From positions 112,199 through 140,972 of the forward strand of contig NW_022985105.1 in NCBI RefSeq assembly GCF_010015585.1: DNA of 28,774 nt, in the 5' to 3' direction. Origin of the DNA: Eremomyces bilateralis CBS 781.70 (lineage: Eukaryota; Ascomycota; Dothideomycetes; Eremomycetales; Eremomycetaceae). A program made the position numbers and the translations under genes. The notes beneath the pieces are model-generated. The model saw only the letters and a list, made by a program, of their open reading frames with translations. It was not told the DNA's origin and made no database searches. Positions 1 through 8,911 of the stretch are shown here, in pieces (the stretch's first letter is position 1; the number at the start of each line of letters is the position of its first letter).

Positions 1-1
1 A

Positions 2-608
2 GGGCACGAGGCGATAGTCCAGCTAATGGTTGAGCGGGACGACGTCGCGACGGGCTCGAAGGACAAGGACGGCCGGACGCCGCTATCGTGGGCGGAAGAG
101 CGAGGATACAAAGCGATAGTCCAGCTGCTGGTCGAGCAGGACAACTTCGCGACCGACTTAAAGGACGGGTTTGGCCGGACGCCGATATCGTCGGCGGTAT
201 CGCAAAGGCACCAAGCGAGAGTCCGGCTACATCGGAACACGGAGAAAATCAACCAGACACCGCCGAGGAAAAGAATTGCCCTTGCTGTAAGTTTCTTTGA
301 GTTCAGCCCCTCCGTCTGTTGCCCAAGTATGAGAACAGCCACGTCTCTGTCGACACAAAAAGATACGACTGAGTTTGACTGATAACGATTGAAGTGCGGA
401 CGATGCAGAAGACGAAAAATTCGTTGCAGCGGCGATCCTGGTAATGGTATTGGGTGTCCTCATTGCAGGCGAGCTGGCGTGGAACCTCATGCTTGCCAGT
501 TTAACAGAGTTAGTACCTCCCCCCATCCATTGCTGCTTTGTAGGGAGCTTATAACCCTAGGTTGGGACACGTTTATGCCCTTCTGAGTATCCCAAGGTGC
601 CGTCGTGA
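2..608 (+). CDS. Ankyrin-repeat / Zn(II)2Cys6 zinc-cluster protein, 5'-truncated by window edge
   Basis: Reading from base 2 gives two ankyrin-type units ([20 protein letters not shown], then a diverged GRTPISSAV unit). A GTAAGT donor at 287 and an AAG acceptor ending at 394 define a 108-bp phase-0 intron preceded by TGACTGATAAC. Splicing joins basic RKRIALA to [11 protein letters not shown] and a complete Cys pattern (C-x2-C-x6-C-x9-C-x2-C-x9-C), the fungal GAL4-type zinc cluster. A second donor (GTTAGT) follows CQFNR at 509; a CTAG acceptor at 560 would give a short tail [15 protein letters not shown] and a stop at 606-608, but this last exon is uncertain. The family binds DNA in the nucleus; ankyrin repeats mediate protein contacts. 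Ankyrin upstream of a zinc cluster is an unusual order. The protein may be truncated or decayed, since the usual fungal TF middle-homology region does not follow. Confidence 0.6.
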
Positions 609-742
609 CAGGTTCGAACATTGTAGGCAACAAGACCTGTGTTGGAATGCAGCTGGGAGATTGCTGCAGTGATTACGGCTATTGCGGGAGTACTTCTGAT
701 TATTGTAGCCCTGGAAACTGCTATTCAGAAGCGTGCCAGTGA
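599..742 (+). pseudogene. Isolated chitin-binding type 1 (CBM18, hevein-like) exon
   Basis: This frame encodes [20 protein letters not shown] followed by [15 protein letters not shown] and a stop. The eight-cysteine hevein layout is recognisable: C-x8-CC-x5-C, then further cysteines, with the sugar-binding aromatics of the SxYGYCG loop present. CBM18 modules bind chitin and occur in fungal chitinases, chitin deacetylases and lectin-like secreted proteins. No signal peptide, catalytic domain or start codon is visible here, and the stop comes right after the module. It sits between the zinc-cluster exon and a decayed repeat, so it is best read as the last exon of a lost secreted gene. An unseen exon structure is the alternative. 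Confidence 0.6.
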
Positions 743-769
743 CTGCACTTAGGAACCTTCGGGGAGAAA

Positions 770-1110
770 TCAGGTAAAACGGTGCCACTCCCGTGAGAAC
801 CCGAAGAAGGACTGGTTGAAGGGTGTCAGGAAACGCGCCGTCCAAGCCGTATGTGATCCCACGTTGCACGGGCCGATGGCCGCTTTGCCAGGCGAAGGCG
901 ATATCCATGTCGGCCTCCGCGATCTTATCATCGTACTGATTGAACGGCTCGCTGATCTGCTTGACATACTTCTCCGTAATGGCGATCAACAGCTATCGGA
1001 ACACCTGAACGCCAATCGCATCACCCAGGCCCCGCTTCGTCTAATCCCGGAGCAACTTCGACAAGATCAGGGTTTTCTACAGATCCTTGGGGCGATGGGG
1101 CGAGAAAAAC
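770..1110 (-). mobile_element. Decayed fungal repeat protein with tyrosine-recombinase-like motif
   Basis: On the minus strand a conserved-looking stretch reads IAITEKYVKQISEPFNQYDD and then FAWQSGHRPVQRGITYGLDG, ending in LQPVLLRV and, in another frame, REWHRF. The GH-x8-Y spacing resembles the C-terminal boxes of tyrosine recombinases. I recall similar stretches at the C-terminus of large fungal repeat-encoded proteins, but cannot name the family firmly. The copy is broken, with at least a few disruptions consistent with RIP-like C-to-T change. No terminal repeats were recognised. Alternatives are a helicase-associated domain or another class of selfish element. Confidence 0.35.
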
Positions 1111-2095
1111 AGCGGCGAGGCATTGATATCGAGCATGGAGCAGATTCGATAAAGCATGATAAAGAAGGGCGGATATAGACGAGGTATTGGTATAGGAGTA
1201 CGCCCACCGGCGTCGAGTGGAACCGAGAGACTTGGAACTCGCGGTTCGTAGCCCTACAAGGCTTGTGATGTCTGGTTATCACTACCATTGACCCCGAGAA
1301 GACACAGAACCCCCCAGAGCGTGGACGGTCCGTTGCGACGCTCAATGCTGAGGAGTTCCGTTCCTCTCGCCGCCTGTCAACAGGTCAGGTAGACCAACAA
1401 GTGAGTGAGTGAGTGTGAGAGAGAGGGAGAGAGGAAGCGGGTAGGAGAAAGTCGGAAAGAGAAGCGGAGAGGTGTAATTATGTTGTAGTTGAAGTTGAAT
1501 TTAATAAGTGTAGGCATGTCGAAGGTTGCAATCTGAAGGCGAAATGTTGTGAGCGGGTTTGGACGGCCTCGCCGGTGCCCGAGAATCTGGCAGCACAGAA
1601 GGTTAGTCTGCACTCTGCAGTCTGTTGGATAATTACGGGACTTGTTGGCGGTAAACATGCCCAGGATTACGTAAGTACAGAAAAAGGAAAGAAATCTTGT
1701 ATGATGACTAAGTGATAACCTCTGATCTTTGACAAAAGATAAGTGTGGAGAAGACTCCAATCGAGCAAAGATCACGTATGAGAGAGAAGAGCGATGTATT
1801 CCATGTATCTAAAATGAGAGAGAGAGAGAGATTCATACGCCCGTCAGGCCTCTCAGCGAGGCCCATGTGGGGAACTACCTAAGCTTACTAATTACATGCG
1901 TTGGTGCCTTGTGGCCTTGTGCTCCATTTTTCTATCTCCTTCTATCTTCTCTAATTATCTGCTTCTAACATAGGAAATTATTATAACTGTGGTATGGGAA
2001 TAAGATGGTCAGTTTGCTGGACGTCTCTGTTCCTCTAGGTTCTGTTCTAGAGTGACGCTGCTCTTACTCGGGCACAGCGTCGGATCGGAGGATTG
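1111..2095. other. Gene-poor stretch with simple repeats
   Basis: No coding region with recognisable protein features was found. It holds a GTGAGTGAG/GAGA-rich tract at about 1399-1440 and a (GA)n run at about 1814-1831. The open frames here are short and compositionally unlike the genes of this window. Simple repeats beside decayed mobile sequence suggest a degraded intergenic zone. Confidence 0.6.
1399..1440. repeat. GTGA/GA-rich simple repeat
   Basis: Tandem GTGAGTGAGTGAGTG passes into GAGAGAGAGGGAGAGAGG. It is a microsatellite-like tract with no other signal attached. Confidence 0.85.
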
Positions 2096-2102
2096 AGACC
2101 AT

Positions 2103-2176
2103 ATAGTTAGTAGAAGGGAAGGTATGGGAGGGAGGGTATAGGAGGGAAGGTATAGAAGGGAATATATAGGAGGGTA
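2103..2176 (-). repeat. Short tandem repeats forming the 3' tail of the LINE remnant
   Basis: The plus strand repeats GGGAGGGTATAGGAGGG-like units (about 10-14 bp, imperfect) directly downstream, in LINE sense, of the ORF end at 2177. Many LINEs end in A-rich or simple tandem tails, so this may be the element's 3' terminus. Copy number and unit length vary, so the boundary is approximate. Confidence 0.5.
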
Positions 2177-2650
2177 TCATGTTCCGGGGTCTAATCTTCC
2201 AGTATCCTAGATGAAATGTAGCGTTGCCGTAACTACCTCTATGTTCGGGGACCAGCGCTTGATCGGGCCGTCTTTTGCTTCTGATTCGTATGCTCCAAGG
2301 AGGTAAGCCAGGTCTCTTGCTCGGGCTCCAGCCGCTGTCTTCAGTTTCTGTCTCTGTTCTTCCCATTTCGTGCATTCCAGTATGAAGTGGTGGACACTCT
2401 CCGTTGCTCCGCATTCGCAGTCGCTGCTTTCGGCCGCCGCGATCTTGTGGAGATAGCTGTTAAGGCGGCAGTACCCTGATCTGACTTGTACTAGTAGGGC
2501 TGCTTGGTCTCTCGATAGCTTGTCGTAGAGCTTTCTTATGTGCCTGCTTGGTAGTGCTTTGTCGAGCTCCTTCGCGAAACGCCCGGTCTTTTTGGCTAGG
2601 AAGGCCTTTCTCTTTGCCTCTGGGATGTATCTAAAATACAGCGTGAAGAG
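2177..2650 (-). mobile_element. Tad/I-like LINE remnant, 3' end of ORF2
   Basis: The minus strand encodes the region downstream of the reverse transcriptase/RNase H of fungal Tad-type LINEs: RHIRKLYDKLSRDQAALLVQ, the Cys/His knuckle CECGATESVHHFILEC, and near the end WSPNIEVVTATLHFI followed by DTGRLDPGT and a natural stop at 2177-2179. One premature TAG at 2207-2209 falls where CAG (giving FIQDTGRL) is expected, a C-to-T change typical of RIP. Reverse transcriptase, RNase H and endonuclease are absent, so this is a strongly 5'-truncated copy. Homology becomes unclear above about 2650. It is not active. Confidence 0.8.
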
Positions 2651-3182
2651 ATAGAGATAGACATCTCCGAGCAAACACAAACCACGTGACCCAACACACA
2701 CTGAAGTCAGGTGACCTCCGTGTGACAATAAGTCTCTGTCACAGAATATCTGTGTTTTATTGACGTATCATTGGCGTATCGTTGGCGTATCACCACTGTC
2801 TCATCTCATATTCGATTCTATGCCTTCTGTTTCCTTTATCGGGGAAAAGATCATCATAAAAAACCACATAAATAGCTGCAGGAACAGCCTGTTTTCGTAG
2901 GATTCAGGCTAAAAAAAAGGATCAAGGTCAATCTATCTACGCTCTTTTGGAATCTAACGGGGTTTTCCACCGTGTCGCTGCATTAATCACCGGATTGAGC
3001 GAAACCGCTATTTATCTCACAGTCTCATCAGAGGAACATGCTAGATCAAAGCAAGAACCCATCCTTGAACTGCAATCCTCCATGTCGCAAGTTTTTCGAG
3101 CACTTCATCACAATGATCCATTCAGACAACCCTAGAGACGCGGAAGTCTACTACTTCAACCCTAGCCTCTGGCGAATTATGA
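2651..3182. other. Intergenic stretch between LINE remnant and aspf2-like gene
   Basis: No convincing gene. Three near-perfect copies of TTGRCGTATC lie in tandem at about 2760-2790. Short open frames at 2947-3247 lack recognisable motifs and partly cover what should be the 3' UTR of the minus-strand aspf2-like gene ending at 3183. Confidence 0.5.
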
Positions 3183-4257
3183 TTAGTCAGACTCGCAATG
3201 AACGAGTCCGTCCGCATGGGTGTGACAGGCAGCCTAAAATTATTTAGCTACGGTCCTTGTGCGATTCAAAGGGCAAATCTTACAGCAACACTGGTAGGTG
3301 TCCCTGCTTGCGAATCTGGCGGGGGACTCGTCGCCGGAGGTACTGACTGCACTGGTACATCGCTAGTGGCCGGGTATGGAGCGGCACTGTTGAGAGCTGC
3401 CGACATAGAGCTGGCAATACTCTTCGCCACATCATCCCCAGAACACCCGGTGCCCGGCACCGCAATATCATACGCATAAACATCAATGGCAAAAAGTTGT
3501 AAGGCGTCGCTGTCCCTCGTTGACTTGTAGGGGTCTCTTTGAGCTAGTTAGAGCTAGTGCATTAGTATAATTTTCCGAGTAATGACTGACGGTATCCTCG
3601 CTGATCTGCGGGACGTGGAAGAGCCGGTGCAGCAGGTCGACAGCAAAGTAAGTATTCGGCGGAGAGGTAGCAACAGTATAGCCACGCCCGCACATTGTTT
3701 CGAGAGGGAGTCTATTGAGGTAGGAGAGAGGGCAGATGACGGTTTCTTGGGTTGCATTGGCTCCACGCCAGTGGCCGGCCCAACCTGGACAATATCAGTC
3801 GTTTGGTTAAAGCGCAGAGATGAACAGGTGGAGACAAACCAGCTTGAGTAGCACAATTTTGGTCTGGATCATCACAACGAAAAGTCATGTTTCCGCGATC
3901 TGCGGACACGACACGAGAGTACCAGCCGATAGGCTCAGCAGTTGATGCATTGCCAAAGTACTTAATGTAGTAGGGGGACTGATTGCCTGATCTGAGAATA
4001 TGTTCTCTGGCATGTGAGGCAAGCTTGACTGCCTCATTCAGTGCCCGGCGAAGTTGTGTACGTTCGGTGGCATTGCAGGATGAATGGATGGGAATATCAG
4101 TGACAGCGCCAGGAGACCATTGATATGGAGTTGCAGACGGTAAACCTGTGACAGAGGTTTCAGCCACTGTAACAACGACTGCCCGAGCGCTGAGAGGAGA
4201 GGCGATAACTGAGCCTATGGCGGTGAGAAGAAGAGAAAAGAGTCTGATAGAAGGCAT
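3183..4257 (-). CDS. aspf2: Asp f 2 / Pra1-type secreted zinc-binding protein (zincophore)
   Basis: Exons (minus): 4257-3840, 3784-3284, 3233-3183, with introns of 55 and 50 bp. ATG at 4255-4257 starts a signal peptide (MPSIRLFSLLLTAIGSVIAS); the TTG eight codons upstream is not used. The family core is clear: SSCNATERTQLRRALNEAVK, HILRSGN, YYIKYFGN, FRCDDPDQNCA, then GHWRGANAT across intron 1, and the deuterolysin-like LLHRLFH...HYSENY motif (HRxxH in place of HExxH). The tiny last exon gives AACHTHADGLVHCESD, the His/Cys zinc tail known from Asp f 2. These proteins are exported, bind zinc and hand it to a ZIP transporter. The divergent neighbour is that transporter. Oddity: from 4281 the exons sum to 994 nt, one base too many; the frame shifts near 3520-3545 between ALALTSSK and STRDSDALQLFAID. 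This is either an assembly error or a damaged allele. Confidence 0.9.
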
Positions 4258-4273
4258 ATTGACTGCGTTGCTA

Positions 4274-4284
4274 ACCTTCAAAGT
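4274..4284. promoter_or_regulatory. Near-consensus Zap1-type zinc-response element
   Basis: ACCTTCAAAGT differs at one position from the yeast Zap1 ZRE consensus ACCTTNAAGGT. It lies 17 bp upstream of the aspf2-like ATG, probably in the 5' UTR. Function is inferred from the match and from the zinc-related neighbours. Confidence 0.4.
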
Positions 4285-4338
4285 CTCTTACAGATCGACT
4301 GCCAATATCCAACTTCGTGTCTGAGGAAATGATCGACT

Positions 4339-4347
4339 CTTATATAT
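4339..4347 (-). promoter_or_regulatory. TATA box of the aspf2-like gene
   Basis: On the minus strand ATATATAAG lies about 82 bp upstream of the start codon at 4257, a normal distance for a strongly regulated fungal promoter. Confidence 0.55.
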
Positions 4348-4406
4348 GCTCAAAAAGCCCCGCAGAATGCATATCATTGGGAAATCGTCATTCAGGCTTC
4401 CTCTTC

Positions 4407-4412
4407 GCCAAG
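4407..4412 (+). promoter_or_regulatory. PacC-like pH-response site
   Basis: GCCAAG matches the 5'-GCCARG core bound by PacC. It lies in the divergent promoter, 150 bp from the aspf2-like start. In Aspergillus fumigatus aspf2 and zrfC are known to respond to alkaline pH as well as zinc. A single six-base match has a fair chance of being random. Confidence 0.4.
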
Positions 4413-4677
4413 TGTTGACTGAAGCTGCAGCCTTAGTGGGTGTGACCCAGACTGATCTAACATCTGACAGCACAAATGGGCATTTACAACGGGGTCGCGG
4501 TGTGGAAGCAGACTATTTGGCACTATGATGCACTTCGCATCTCCTAGGCGACTACTACCTTTTTATCGGTTCAATGGCCGACCACCATCGATGTCATCCG
4601 AAGTATGGGGAGGGTGGTTGATTGGTTGTCTTTTGGAGACTTTGGTTGTTCCCTCCCAATCAAGGAGCGCGTTCTAG

Positions 4678-4771
4678 CCATCAAGGTACCCTATTTCCGG
4701 CCCCTGCTGCTTCTCCAAGCCATCATGGTGCTTCGAGGTTCGACTCCTATTGCATTTCCAACCATCAAGGT
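4678..4771 (+). promoter_or_regulatory. Three zinc-response-like boxes at exact 42-bp intervals
   Basis: CCATCAAGGT at 4678-4687, CCATCATGGT at 4720-4729 and CCATCAAGGT at 4762-4771 start exactly 42 bp apart. Copies 1 and 3 contain CAAGGT, the core reported for ZafA sites in Aspergillus; copy 2 has one mismatch. They sit midway between aspf2 (start 4257) and zrfC (start 5129). Forty-two bp is close to four helical turns, which would place bound factors on one face of the DNA. Binding is inferred. Confidence 0.6.
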
Positions 4772-5128
4772 ATGCAACTCCATTTCGTGAGGACACCCTG
4801 ATTGGCTGCCGCCAACCATTCAGAAAAAGAGCGGATTAATATATCCACTAAGATGAAGAATCGGCGTAGCACTCACTGCTCTAGTAGGACGAGTTGGATT
4901 CCGTGATAGTGCTATCCTGATCCTTTCGGTATTTAAGGACGTCTGGAAGAGTTTCTGGAGATATTGCTGCAACGACGTCTTACTGCTTGAAGTGTTCCTC
5001 GTTTATAGCTTTCTAGTCTTTCTATCATACAGCGTCAAAGTATCTCATCCAGTATTCCTCTGTTGGAATCCATTGTACTTTCACGTATTCCTCGTCTGCG
5101 ACTACTAATCGCGTGTTCTATTGTTACG

Positions 5129-6787
5129 ATGTTACTTAGAAGACGCGCTCCTGGACTGTTCCTAGTCAGTACTGCGTTCGGGCAGACCTTGACCACAGCA
5201 ACGAAGCCTACGTCCTCAGCACAGGTCGTTACTGCAATTTCAGAATGCCATATGCATGATACTACACAGTTCGTTGTATTGAACACTTTTCAGCGACAGG
5301 GCAACCTGCTAATAACTTGAAGGTTTTGTATGGCTGGTACCACAGAGTTCCAAGTTCATGTAACTGCAACTGGCACATCAGCCCTTCCAGCGTCATACAC
5401 CGGATGTCATGTACATGGCACAGACAATTTTTGCATAAGCCCCTTTGGTGACGAAGTCAGCATCACACAGCAAAGAAGCGATGGTGATTCCACACATGGT
5501 AGCTCAAATTCGAGTCCATCAGCAGCCACCTCCGGTCGCAACTGTCATTTTCATGCCGGCGTGGAACACTGCACCGGTGGAAACGAGAATGAGGAGCACT
5601 CTTGTGAGCGTATCAATCGCGACTATAATATCCCACTTCGAATCGGATTCCTATTTGTTATGCTCGTGACGAGCGCTTTTGGTATGCCATTCTGTCCGGT
5701 TATCTGACATAGCTAATCAATTATTGTAGGTGTCCTGGGGCCGATATTCCTCACATCCTTCACAAAGGTGCCAACAGACCACATTGCCTTGGTTCTCCTC
5801 AAGCAGTTTGGAACAGGAGTTCTCATTTCCACTGCTTTCGTCCATGTATAGATTCCACCTATTTTGCGACTACAATCACTGACTGGCTTCAGCTTTTTAC
5901 TCATGCATATCTGATGTTTGAGAATGATTGCGTCGGCGAAATGTCCTACGAAGCTACGGTTAGCGCAATTTTCATTGCTGGCGCCTTTCTTTCTTTCTTG
6001 GTCGAATACGCCGGTCATCGCATCAGTCAACGTCATATTAGTGTCTCAGGACTACAAGCAAGTACCGAAATTCGGGAATCCAACAAAGCCGCAATCCTTA
6101 AGCCAACTCAGGTGCGAGCGGATGATAATGAACTCGAGTCTCATTCACAGGTTCACGATCACCCCGTACCTTCGGACGCTATCAGTGCTGCGGTCCTAGA
6201 GGCAGGAATCGTATTCCATTCTTTACGTACGTCCTACTCATATCTAGAGATTTTGAGAACCGGAGCTAAACAGCACAGTCATTGGCCTCACATGTGTCGT
6301 AGCCGATGATTCGTTCTTTCGTACCTTGTTTGCCGTAATCGTCTTCCATCAAATGTTCGAAGGGATCGCTCTCGGCACAGTCATCTCTGGTATCCCGAAC
6401 ACCAAATTGTCTTTCACAAAGAAGATGATCCTAGGGGGCATCTTCACCATTATCACCCCAATAGGCATGGTATGTTCTTCATCGCAGTCTACCGCCGCCT
6501 TGACAAAATCTAAATCTGGTTTGACTAATTTGACTGTTCATCAGGGCATTGGCATTGGCGTGTTAAGTCGTTTCAACGGTAACGACAGATCCACCCTCAT
6601 AGCCATCGGCACTTTAGACGCATTATCCGCAGGCATTCTAGCCTGGGTAGCCTTCGTGGAGATGTGGGCTAGGGACTGGATTCATGGGGGCCGGCTAGAG
6701 CGGGCTAGTCTGGCGACAATACTGGCGGCATTGCTTGCGCTGGCGTTGGGTATTGGCATTATGAGTTTACTTGGGAAGTGGGCATGA
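5129..6787 (+). CDS. zrfC: ZIP-family plasma-membrane zinc transporter, ZrfC type
   Basis: Six exons: 5129-5268, 5323-5681, 5730-5845, 5893-6226, 6279-6469, 6545-6787; introns of 47-75 bp; 460 codons. ATG at 5129 opens a signal-like segment (MLLRRRAPGLFLVSTAFG); the upstream in-frame TTG is not needed. The exposed N-terminus carries three CHxHx5C zinc-binding motifs: CHMHDTTQFC (made by splicing intron 1, donor GTTCGT), CHVHGTDNFC and CHFHAGVEHC. The ZIP core follows: GPIFLTSF, LKQFGTGVLISTAFVH, an extracytoplasmic loop with FENDCVGEMSYEA, AAVLEAGIVFHSLLIG (TM4), VIVFHQMFEGIALG (TM5) and GIGIGVLSR. The TM4 His and TM5 HxxxE residues needed for transport are intact. In A. fumigatus ZrfC imports zinc at neutral to alkaline pH with Asp f 2, from a shared divergent promoter; the same arrangement is seen here. 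Confidence 0.93.
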
Positions 6788-7026
6788 CCATAAAAGATGA
6801 ACATGGGCATGACGCCTTAGATAAGTTTAGAGACCCCAGGCAAATTAGGATAGGATTTGGGGCGGAAGGTTTCTTGATGATGGACCACTCTCTTATGGCC
6901 TTTGATAACGAGCCCCTAAACCTGGTTGCAGCACTACTTAGATGACAGGGTGGTATCCGTCATTGAGCGGAAATGCATGATAGGCGTGACTTCATGGACC
7001 TTTTCGACTCAAACAACTGCCCATAT
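6788..7026. other. Intergenic, zrfC 3' flank
   Basis: About 240 bp between the zrfC stop and the left end of the first transposon. No gene or terminator motif was recognised. Confidence 0.5.
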
Positions 7027-7136
7027 AGTACTCGTGCCAGGCTTTCCCCACCCTCCAGGGTGGGTGCGCCACAGATCAACGCAAACCACACAACGCAAAA
7101 TCTGTAGACTCAACTCAAATAGTTAATTATCTCAAC

Positions 7137-8877
7137 ACCAATATACCTCTTGAGGAAGATGATCAGGAGAGTCGAATCCTTGCAGTTGTCACCAAGTACC
7201 GATGCGGTGAAAATAAAAATATCACGTCGTTGCACAACGAGTATCGCGTTCCTTACTACGCCCTTCGATCACGCATCAATGGCAAGCCATCGAAGAAAGC
7301 TCTAAAGCCTGCCAACCGAGTACTTGATAAAGCACAGGAGAATACAGTTAAACACTGGATCAAACAGCTTGATGAAGTTGGCCACCCGCTGACCGCTGAA
7401 ATGGTGACAAATTGTGCCAATGCTATCCTCTATCGAAACCACGCAAATCCAGACACCCCACTTCCAACAGTCTCAAAAATGTGGACGTACCGCTTCCTTA
7501 AACGCCTTCCAACTGAATATAAGTGCATTAAAGAGCGTCCCATGGATCATAAGCGTATACAGGCTGAAGATATTGGGATAGTGCAGACTTTTTATGATCG
7601 CTGGGAGATTGTTCTCAAAAGCCATCACATCCGCCCATGCAACATCTACAAGATGGATGAGCTAGGCTTCCAGATTGGCCAGGGAAAGGTTGAGAAGGTT
7701 ATAACTGCTTTTCTTGAAGCAAATGCAAACATCAGAAGTGCCATGACACGGAAATTGGTCACTGTCATTGAATGCATCTCTGCTGAAGGTAAACCAACCA
7801 TCTCCTTTTTTGTTCTTCCAGGCTCATACCATCTGGAGGATTAATATAAGGATTGTGGGCTTCTAGACAACTGGATGATCACCCTTACACCTAATGGGTA
7901 TATCATTGATGAAGGAGGATGTGATTGGATTCATCATTTTGATATAGAGATACGCCCAGCTATATCTTCTGAATACCGGCTCCTCTTCCTTGACAACCAT
8001 GGTTCACACCTACGACTTCCTCAAATTCTGTGAGGGCCGCCGAATTATTCCTTACTTCCTTCCACCACACATGACACCATTTACAACCTCTGGATGGAAT
8101 CCCTTTCCAGCCGTACAAGTTGCACTGGCATGCAAAGGCTGTCAATGAGGCTGTACGCCTGGGTGATGGGAGCTTCAACCATCGGCAGTTCTTTTTAGCT
8201 CTACCTGCAATAAGGGAGAAAGCCTTCACCCCACGAGTTCTCCGCGCCGGCTAGACAAGACGAGGAGTATGGCCAATTAAGCCTGAGCTTGTTATTAAAG
8301 AGTTGGAAAAGTTATGTGCAGGTGATGGCCCCGTGCTTGAGTTTTCGGACGGCGAACCCGAACGTGAAAAGACCCCCTCTATGTCTTCCTCCCAACTTTC
8401 CTCGCCAAAGAATGTGCAAAGCTCCGACACAGTATTGAGAAGGTGAAGAAAAACGTTGCGGATATAGAGGATGTCCTTGACGAAGTCTCGCCGTCGCTCA
8501 CTAAAAAGATACACAAGATTTTCAATGGCAGTTTACTGCAAGCGGAGTTCGGCGCGCAACAAGGCAGCGTCTTGGATCGCTATTAAGATGCCAGCCACAA
8601 TCGCAAACGAACAAACGAAAAACAACTTGTCGACGTGTTAATGCAGGAGGTCCTCTTTATGTTAAGGATTCAAATCGCCGGATTGAAGAGCGGAAGGCTA
8701 CGGAAATGAGGGAAGAGTGAGAGAAGCGTGAGCGACGCCGAGCGCGCGATAGGAAGAAAAGGCAACGTGAGCTCATAGAGGAGGCTCGCAGGGAAGAAAT
8801 AAATGGTGAAACAGCTGCTATAGCTACTGGAGATCAAGAAAATCTCCCTTATTTTATAGATACTCAACCGTGGTAGA
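7137..8877 (+). pseudogene. Degraded pogo/Fot1 transposase (HTH-psq, CENP-B HTH, DDE_1)
   Basis: The open part (to 7844) encodes the end of a psq-type HTH (LHNEYRVPYYALRSRINGKP), a CENP-B-type HTH region (ANRVLDKAQENTVKHWIKQL, YRFLKRLP) and the first catalytic Asp in YKMDELGFQIGQGK. After a TAA at 7842-7844 the frame continues with the second Asp in LFLDNHGSH. The third Asp lies in another frame in QPLDGIPFQPYK, then FNHRQFFLALPAIREKAFTP and a TAG. A Lys/Glu-rich C-terminal tail is scattered over frames to a likely natural stop after DTQPW. At least three stops or frameshifts and no ATG in the 5' part mean that it makes no transposase. Confidence 0.85.
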
Positions 8878-8911
8878 AGAATCGATTGTTTTGTTGCTTG
8901 ATGTACTCAAT

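Noticed and set aside
1803-2637. 13-bp direct repeat ATGTATCTAAAAT at 1803 and 2625 as possible element ends
   Set aside because: Not flanked by duplications or matching structures, and one copy lies at the edge of the LINE; probably chance.
3539-3590. Possible extra intron in aspf2 (GTCAGT donor to CTAACTAG acceptor, minus strand)
   Set aside because: It would delete the conserved HYSENY block and does not lead into the DSDALQLFAID frame.
4737-4747. GGTTCGACTCC, a perfect Pol III B-box, inside the zinc promoter
   Set aside because: No A-box at the right distance upstream, and the T-arm stem pairs only partly; no tRNA can be folded.
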